A stretch of DNA of 64,000 nucleotides from UBA9676 sp963730065 (GTDB taxonomy: Bacteria > Actinomycetota > Actinomycetes > Streptosporangiales > Streptosporangiaceae), in contig CAVSQL010000014.1 in NCBI GenBank assembly GCA_963730065.1, positions 248,001-312,000 of the forward strand, written 5' to 3'. The notes beneath the pieces are model-generated. The model searched no databases, had not been told where the DNA came from, and was given only the letters and a program-made list of their open reading frames with translations. Shown piece after piece: positions 58,933 to 64,000 of this stretch (its first letter is position 1; every line of letters begins with the position of its first letter). A program made the position numbers and the translations under genes.

Positions 58933-59293
58933 GATGCCTCCTGTAGCTCTCAATCGAAGCGGCGGGAATCGCCCAGTCGCGGCCCTGGCGCTTGGCCCCG
59001 GCGAGCCGCTCCGAAGCGGCCAGCCGCCGTACGTGTGCAGGCGTCACACCGGCCATGCTGGCCGCCTCGGAGGTACTCATCATCCGTTCACCGGGGAAAA
59101 TCCTCGCAGACGGACGTGCGCTAGCGCCCCCAGCAGCCAGCAGCGCCACCAGGTTCGTGTACTCGGCAGGCAACGGCAGATCGCCATTCCGCTCCTGGAA
59201 CACGTCCAGGCCGACATCAGCGATCTTCGCCAGCAGCACACCTATAGGGCCGAGCTGGCGAACGTGAAGCTCATCGCACTCGCACTGGCACAC
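58916..59293 (-). CDS. Excisionase-type helix-turn-helix protein
   Basis: 125 residues. The C-terminal 60 form a MerR/excisionase HTH: MSTSEAASMAGVTPAHVRRL then AASERLAGAKRQGRDWAIPA and ASIESYRRH. The N-part (QLGPIGVLLAKIADVGLDVF) is helical and unassigned. Start GTG 59293 is tentative; the frame opens at ATG 59338 too. Could be an excisionase or the operon's regulator. Confidence 0.75.
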   Translation of the reverse strand: MCQCECDELHVRQLGPIGVLLAKIADVGLDVFQERNGDLPLPAEYTNLVALLAAGGASARPSARIFPGERMMSTSEAASMAGVTPAHVRRLAASERLAGAKRQGRDWAIPAASIESYRRHRAAAA

Positions 59294-59347
59294 GCGGCGA
59301 CCCCAGCAATCAGGTGGGGTCTCCTGGCATGGCAGCACAAAGCGTAC

Positions 59348-59608
59348 TCAGTTAGGGCTAGGTTCCCCGCCAGCGACATCCGCACGCGCAGCAGCAGCCC
59401 GCCACGAACCCACCAACGCCGCCGCGTCACCCCCCGCCAGCTCAGCCAGCCTGGCAGCAAGGAACGTCGCGGTCGCCAGCACCTGCCCCGTCTCCTGCAG
59501 CGCCACAACCGTCGTAGCGCGCAGCACCACGTCATCCCGGGCGAACCCCTCCACCCAGTCAGCAGCGCTTCTCAGGAAGTCACCCGCCCTCTCAGGCACC
59601 CTCGCCAC
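59348..59608 (-). CDS. 86-residue helical protein of the phage-like operon
   Basis: Overlaps the end of the upstream gene by 17 bases; GTG 59608 or 59599 both follow GAGGAGG. The product is helical: PERAGDFLRSAADWVEGFAR, VVALQETGQVLATATFLAAR. No family recognised. Confidence 0.6.
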   Translation of the reverse strand: MARVPERAGDFLRSAADWVEGFARDDVVLRATTVVALQETGQVLATATFLAARLAELAGGDAAALVGSWRAAAARADVAGGEPSPN

Positions 59609-60110
59609 CCTCCTCCTCAGCCCACTGCTCAAGCCGCGCCTGCGCCGCCAACTGCGCCAAATCAGGCTTCTGCCGCTCCTCCAAAACCCGCCCAACCCTC
59701 ACCATCGACTGCGGCGTCAAACCCAGCACACCCAGCAACCTCGCCGCCGACTCATCCAAATGCCTCCCCTGCTCCTCAGGCGAACTCGAACCCGCCCGCG
59801 CCGGCCTAGACGCCACCTCAGGCGGCAAAGAATCCAGCCACCTCCCAAACCGCGACGCCCGCTCCACCCGCCGCAAAGCAATCTCAGCAACCGGACGGAA
59901 CACCGGCAACCGCACATAATCCGGCAACGCCGGATCCGCCAACCGCGCCTCCACAGCCGCAGGCACATCACCCGCCCACATCCCATGCAAACGCCGGTTC
60001 TGATTCCCCCAAGGGCGCCCCACCACCAACGGCGGCCCCTCACCACCCTCCTCACGCGCCCGCCGCCGAGCCCTATACCGGCGAGCCCTCTCAGCACCAC
60101 TCATCGGCAT
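59592..60110 (-). CDS. Terminase-small-subunit-like phage protein
   Basis: 172 residues from ATG 60110, with GGAGG eight bases before. MPMSGAERARRYRARRRARE is a typical basic start of actinophage small-terminase-like proteins; GRPWGNQNRRLHGMWAGDVP and DYVRLPVFRPVAEIALRRVE follow, and EEQGRHLDESAARLLGVLGL lies in the C-half. Small terminases recognise phage DNA for packaging. No large terminase, portal or capsid gene is seen, so this may be a satellite or remnant. First gene of the minus-strand operon. Confidence 0.6.
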   Translation of the reverse strand: MPMSGAERARRYRARRRAREEGGEGPPLVVGRPWGNQNRRLHGMWAGDVPAAVEARLADPALPDYVRLPVFRPVAEIALRRVERASRFGRWLDSLPPEVASRPARAGSSSPEEQGRHLDESAARLLGVLGLTPQSMVRVGRVLEERQKPDLAQLAAQARLEQWAEEEGGEGA

Positions 60111-60354
60111 CGAACCCACCTCCGTCACGTGACGCACACTCCCAGGAAAAGTGTGGCGCAAAATTCCAGACAAGCGGACGCCGTGACGCACAGTGCCCAG
60201 AACCCCGCGACCCTGCGTGCCTCCTAGTGGACGTGGCCGCGCCGCGCTTAGGGGTGGTGGGGGGGGGCCTTTGGGAGCCTTTTCCGGGCGCGTCATGCCC
60301 GGCCGGTATGACACACCGGGGAATCCCTGCAGGCCAGCGCACCGTACGTTCACG

Positions 60355-60378
60355 CTGGGAGCCAAAGCTGGGAGCCAT
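60355..60378. repeat. Third, inverted copy of the TTGGCTCCC double repeat
   Basis: On the minus strand this reads ATGGCTCCCAGCTTTGGCTC and on, two TGGCTCCCA units with the same spacing as at 49513 and 61551 but opposite direction. A relic of an earlier insertion end or an integrase-binding site. The remainder of 60111-60655 shows no gene; it includes the promoter side of the phage-like operon. Confidence 0.5.
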
Positions 60379-60655
60379 AGCGGCCCCAGCCCTCCCGCGC
60401 TGTCACCCGCCGCGCACAGAACGTCACGGGCGATCCACGGCCGCAGCGCAGCCCGCGCGGGGTTCCCCTGAAACCGTGGAGACTTTGGTAATGCGGATCT
60501 TGCTTTGGCCCGCGCTCTCCTTTGCCCTATAAGAGCGCCAGGGCGCAGGACTTGTCCAGGTGGAGCCCCCGCAAGGGCCGTCAGGCCCGCGGAGGAACGA
60601 CCTGGATGAGGCCGAGCACTGGCGCATCATTGGGGGCGGGAGAAGCGCGGGCATG

Positions 60656-60781
60656 TCAGGCCGCCAGTGTCTTCTCGTAGTTCACCGGGGACATCATCTG
60701 GCAGGCCGAGTGCCGCCGGCTGGTGTTGTAGTCCTCGATCCAGGCTGCGACCCTGTGGGCTTCCCCTCGTAGCGTGGAGAC
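60656..60781 (-). pseudogene. IS3-family transposase, C-terminal 41 codons only
   Basis: HRVAAWIEDYNTSRRHSACQ then MMSPVNYEKTLAA and TGA 60656 is the characteristic end of IS3-type OrfB (integrase-core) transposases. Everything upstream is missing: the neighbouring base belongs to the truncated tyrosine recombinase, so the IS end fused here and deletion took the rest. Confidence 0.8.
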
Positions 60782-60783
60782 AT

Positions 60784-61548
60784 CGCCTTAAGCGCACCAT
60801 CTCAGGTACCCGGAGTCTGCTGGTACGTGCGATCCGCCGCGCTGAGCGCGACGGCCTGGTGAGCAGGAATGTGGCCGCGCTGGCGGAGATGCCGGCCGCG
60901 CCCGGGCGGGTATCCAAGGCGATGACGCTGGAGCAGGTGGGTGCGCTGCTCGCCCTGGACCTGACGCCATGGTGGCGGGCGCTGATCACCATGGGTGTGA
61001 TGCTCGGGCTGCGGCCGGGGGAGCTGCTCGGGCTCCGCTGGGAGGACGTGGACACCGGCACCGGCCTGCTGCGCGTCCGGCAGGCGCTGAAACGCGGCGC
61101 CGGAGGGGGGCGGGCAGCGCTCGCCCCTGGTGCTCTCAAGACGGAGCAGTCGCGGCGGACGCTGCGCATGCCTTCCCCGGCCCGTTCGGCGCTGGCCGCT
61201 CTCAAGCGGGAGCAGGCCGCGGACCGGCTGCGCCTCGGCATCCACTACACCGACAGCGGCCTGGTGTTCTGTGACAACGCTGGGCGGCCGGTGTGGCCGC
61301 AGCAGGCCAACGACCGGTTCAAGGTGCTGTGCGAGCGGGCCGGCCTCGGCCGCGACTGGCAGCTGCGCGAACTGCGCCACACGTTCGTCAGCCAGATGTC
61401 GCAGGCCGGGGTGGACCTGGAAGTCATCGCCGACCACGTTGGGCACGTCAACTCGAACGTGACCAGGGGCGTCTACCGGCACCTGCTCGCCGATGAGGTG
61501 GGCACGGCCGCCGCGGTGTTCGACAAGCTCTATGGGGCGTCGTCATGA
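60784..61548 (+). pseudogene. int: Tyrosine recombinase (integrase), N-terminus lost
   Basis: The catalytic domain is complete: first Arg in GLRPGELLGLRWEDVD, His-x-x-Arg in LRELRHTFVSQMSQAGVDLE, His in IADHVGHVNSNVT and the nucleophile Tyr in RGVYRHLLADEVG. Only the tail of the N-terminal SAM-like DNA-binding domain (LLVRAIRRAERDGLVSRNVA) remains, because the IS3 fragment abuts it at 60782. No start codon with a ribosome site is evident, so activity is doubtful. The stop lies two bases before the right-hand att-like repeat. Confidence 0.85.
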
Positions 61549-61550
61549 CT

Positions 61551-61574
61551 TTGGCTCCCGTGTTTGGCTCCCAC
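61551..61574. repeat. Right 24-bp direct repeat of the second element (att-like)
   Basis: Two TTGGCTCCC units, same orientation as 49513-49536 with one mismatch. Directly follows the integrase gene, the usual place for an attachment site. Confidence 0.72.
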
Positions 61575-61877
61575 GGGCAGGCCGCCGGGGCTGTCACCTG
61601 GGTGTCCCTTGATCAGCGGTCTTACGCCTGCGCTACCACAGCTCCTGCGGTCTGCGAAAGGTCTCAGCCGCGGCGTCGTCCCCCGTACCCCTGCACCGGC
61701 CCCTGACGCCAGGCCGCGGTCCCTGATCATCAGGTCTCCTGGTGATCAGGCTGGCCCGATGGTGAGCCACCTGATGCAAGCTGCCCACAGTCCAAAGTCC
61801 CCGGCGCCACCGCTCTATGGGGAGCCAATGGCTGGGAGCAGTGCGCTGCGGGCCGTCTGGTTCGTAGCCTTGACGGT
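61575..61877. other. Intergenic region before selO
   Basis: No gene supported. A partial relative of the repeat, GGGGAGCCAATGGCTGGGAG, lies at about 61817-61836. No clear promoter boxes for selO. Confidence 0.35.
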
Positions 61878-63317
61878 ATGACCGTGGCGACGACCTTGTT
61901 CCAGTTCGATGATTCCTACGCTCGCGAGGTGCCGAGCCTGTCCGTGTCGTGGGCGGCGGCGCCGGCGCCCGCTCCAGAGCTTGTGGTGCTCAATGAGGAG
62001 CTGGCGATGGAACTGGGCGCTGATCCCGCGGCGCTGCGGGAGCCGTCGGGTGTCTTGCTGCTGGTGGGGCACGCCCCAGGGGGAGTCGCCACGGTTGCCC
62101 AGGCTTACGCCGGTCACCAGTTCGGCGTATATGTGCCCCGGCTCGGCGACGGCCGGGCGCTGCTGCTCGGCGAGGTGATCGACATCCACGGTCGCCGCCG
62201 TGACCTGCACCTGAAGGGGTCGGGGCGCACCCCGTTCGCGCGCAGTGGCGACGGCAAGGCGGCGGTGGGCCCCATGCTGCGCGAGTACCTGACCGGCGAG
62301 GCCATGCAGGGCCTGGGGATCCCGACCACGCGGGCGCTCGCGGTGGTGGCTACCGGCGACCGGGTGTTTCGCGAGGGGGCGCTGCCGGGTGCGGTGCTGG
62401 CCCGGGTCGCCGCGAGCCACCTGCGGGTGGGCACGTTCCAGTACGCTGCCGCGTCCGGCGACCGGGAACGGCTGCGTGCGCTGGCCGACTACGCCATCGG
62501 CCGTCACTACCCGGAGGCCGCCGACGCCGCGAACTGCTACCTCGACCTCTTCCGGCACGTGGCCGGGGCGCAGGCATCGCTGGTGGCCCGGTGGATGCTG
62601 GCCGGGTTCGTGCACGGGGTCATGAACACCGACAACACGACGATCTCCGGCGAGACGATCGACTACGGCCCATGCGCGTTCATGGACGCCTATGATCCGG
62701 GCACGGTGTTCAGCTCCATCGACCACGGCGGCCGCTACGCCTACGGCAACCAGCCGGCGATCATGCAGTGGAACCTGGCCCGGCTGGCCGAGACCCTGCT
62801 GCCTTTGATCGACGAGGACAGCGAAGCCGCGGTCGAGGCGGCCACAGACGTCCTGGGCGGGTTCGCCGGCGCCTACGAGCGGCACTGGGACGAAGGCATG
62901 GCGGCCAAGCTAGGGCTCGCCGCGCCGAACCGGGAACTGGTGACCGATCTCCTGGAGCTGATGCGCGCGCAGAAGGTGGACTTCACGCGGTTCTTCCGCG
63001 CGCTGTCGGCCGGCACCGCGCGGACGATGTTCGCCCCGCCGGAGCCCTTCGACGCGTGGGCCGCCCGCCGCGCGGCGGTGCTGCCGGCCGACCGGGCCGC
63101 GGTGGCCGCCGCGATGGACCGGGTCAACCCCGCCTACATTCCGCGCAACCACCGCGTCGAGGAGGCGCTCGCGCAGGCGGCTCTTGGTGAGATGGGCCCG
63201 TTCCACCGCCTCCTCGGCGCGGTCTCCCGGCCTTTCGAGGAGCGGCCTGGCCTGGCGGACTACGCCAGCCCGGCGCCTGCGGGCGGCGCCCCGCACGTCA
63301 CCTACTGCGGCACCTGA
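61878..63317 (+). CDS. selO: Protein adenylyltransferase SelO (YdiU family)
   Basis: Kinase-fold enzyme that transfers AMP, not phosphate, to Ser/Thr/Tyr of target proteins in redox homeostasis. 479 residues. HQFGVYVPRLGDGRALLLGE, DLHLKGSGRTPFARSGDGKA and MLREYLTGEAMQGLGIPTTR carry the ATP-binding residues; FVHGVMNTDNTTISGETIDY and GPCAFMD hold the metal site. It ends VTYCGT, a Cys near the C-terminus where many eukaryotic relatives carry Sec; the codon here is TGC. ATG 61878. Unlike its name it does not need selenium. Confidence 0.95.
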   Translation: MTVATTLFQFDDSYAREVPSLSVSWAAAPAPAPELVVLNEELAMELGADPAALREPSGVLLLVGHAPGGVATVAQAYAGHQFGVYVPRLGDGRALLLGEVIDIHGRRRDLHLKGSGRTPFARSGDGKAAVGPMLREYLTGEAMQGLGIPTTRALAVVATGDRVFREGALPGAVLARVAASHLRVGTFQYAAASGDRERLRALADYAIGRHYPEAADAANCYLDLFRHVAGAQASLVARWMLAGFVHGVMNTDNTTISGETIDYGPCAFMDAYDPGTVFSSIDHGGRYAYGNQPAIMQWNLARLAETLLPLIDEDSEAAVEAATDVLGGFAGAYERHWDEGMAAKLGLAAPNRELVTDLLELMRAQKVDFTRFFRALSAGTARTMFAPPEPFDAWAARRAAVLPADRAAVAAAMDRVNPAYIPRNHRVEEALAQAALGEMGPFHRLLGAVSRPFEERPGLADYASPAPAGGAPHVTYCGT

Positions 63318-63562
63318 ACACGGGGTTGACGGTGCCCCACCACCCTGCGCACCGGTACCAAGGCCCTCGTCGCCGGCCTTGCGCCGGGCGGGGGCATTTC
63401 CACACCGCCTCCACACGCTCTGCAGCCGGGTAACACGGCGCTGGCCTGTGCTGGAGGCCCGGGAGTCGGTCCGCTCACCGCAGTCAGCGCGGGCAGCCCG
63501 CATGATCGGTTTGCGCCCCGGTGACGGTCGTTCTGGCGCTGCTCGATCACCTGGAGGGTGCG

Positions 63563-64000
63563 ATGTTCGCCGATCTTGTCCTGGAAGGTGGCGGTGTCAA
63601 GGGAATCGCCCTGGTCGGGGCGATCAGCGTCCTGGAGGAGCGAGGTTACGAATTCCGGCGGGTTGCTGGTACCTCGGCTGGCGCAATCGTCGGGTCGCTG
63701 GTGGCCGCGAGAGCCGGGGCCGCCGAGCTCCAGGAGATCATGCGCGGCGTTGACTACACGCGGTTCCAGGACGGGTCGCGATGGACGGACCTGTTCCTCG
63801 GGAAGGCCCTGGCGCTGCTGCTCGAGCACGGCATCTATGACGGCCAGTACCTGAAGGAGTGGCTGGGCGAGCAACTGGGAAAGCTTGGTGCCCATACCTT
63901 TGCCGATCTGCCGTACGACGATCCAGAGCGCCCGCCGGACCCCCAGCACGCATACCGGCTGGTGGTCATGACCTCCGACATCTCCCAGGGCCGCCTGCGC
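63563..64000 (+). CDS. Patatin-like phospholipase, N-terminal part
   Basis: Open at the right edge; 146 codons seen. Oxyanion-hole loop LVLEGGGVKGIALVGAISVL (residues 5-24) and the nucleophile elbow in VAGTSAGAIVGSLVAARAGA (G-T-S-A-G). The catalytic Asp should lie beyond the edge. Hydrolyses lipid acyl chains. ATG 63563 has TGGAGGG before it. 63318-63562 shows no gene. Confidence 0.9.
   Translation, partial: MFADLVLEGGGVKGIALVGAISVLEERGYEFRRVAGTSAGAIVGSLVAARAGAAELQEIMRGVDYTRFQDGSRWTDLFLGKALALLLEHGIYDGQYLKEWLGEQLGKLGAHTFADLPYDDPERPPDPQHAYRLVVMTSDISQGRLR

Noticed and set aside
63306..63317. SelO C-terminus as a Sec site
   Set aside because: The residue is encoded by TGC and the TGA is the normal stop two codons later.
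1..64000. CRISPR arrays, rRNA genes and complete insertion sequences
   Set aside because: None seen; only one IS3 transposase tail and short repeats were found.

Overview
The window is about 64 kb of very GC-rich actinomycete chromosome. Signs of this are GTG/TTG starts with GGAGG-type ribosome sites, a fasR-fabD-fabH-acpP-fabF-accD fatty-acid locus beside a homodimeric-type aceE, HelR, DUF574 methyltransferase, DUF3052 and PspC genes. It probably comes from a filamentous soil or endophytic lineage. I cannot name the genus from the sequence alone.

Layout. 1-17.3 kb is core chromosome: hrpA (cut by the left edge), pspC and a tiny membrane protein, a nucleoside hydrolase, a class-I glutamine amidotransferase, the FAS-II operon (minus strand), aceE, then a plus-strand run of small conserved genes (DUF1918, YjbQ, DUF3052, AhpE-type peroxiredoxin, a zinc-ribbon protein and a kinase-fold protein lacking a key Asp). 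17.36-27.33 kb is an island bounded by an intact tRNA-Val(UAC) and a perfect 50-bp copy of that tRNA's 3' half. It holds a LigD-like phosphoesterase-polymerase, a large LuxR-type ATPase regulator, a DUF2182 membrane fusion, two DUF899 proteins, a deazaflavin-dependent reductase and a PPOX-fold protein, but no integrase. 27.3-40.0 kb is mixed: oxidoreductases, methyltransferases, an ArsR/SRPBCC pair with a clear leaderless promoter, helR with an upstream rifamycin-associated element and a truncated glycosyltransferase start, then a CoA-binding protein with metY and metX.

40.2-49.4 kb is a complete selenocysteine locus: selD, tRNA-Sec (selC), selA, selB, fdhD, and a UGSC-family selenoprotein whose in-frame UGA (47575-47577) splits the reading frame, so a standard gene caller would cut it in half. 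Its partner is a 520-residue redoxin-like protein overlapping its start. A frameshifted Tat-secreted protein and a pair of 38-bp repeats lie between selC and selA.

49.5-61.57 kb looks like a degraded integrative element bounded by near-identical 24-bp repeats, each containing TTGGCTCCC twice. Its right end carries a tyrosine recombinase whose N-terminus has been replaced by an IS3-type transposase tail. Inside are small zinc-finger and SpdB/DUF2637-like genes, a cyclase-ATPase-TPR giant, a dispersed family of Cys-rich mini-genes (one intact, at least four decayed), a RodZ-like HTH membrane protein, an unrecognised 275-residue protein and a tightly overlapping minus-strand operon of phage-like genes. 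Beyond it lie selO and the start of a patatin-like lipase.

Starts given here were often moved inward to a codon with a ribosome-binding site; the reason is stated in each entry. All identifications come from reading motifs and from memory of families; no database search was run.
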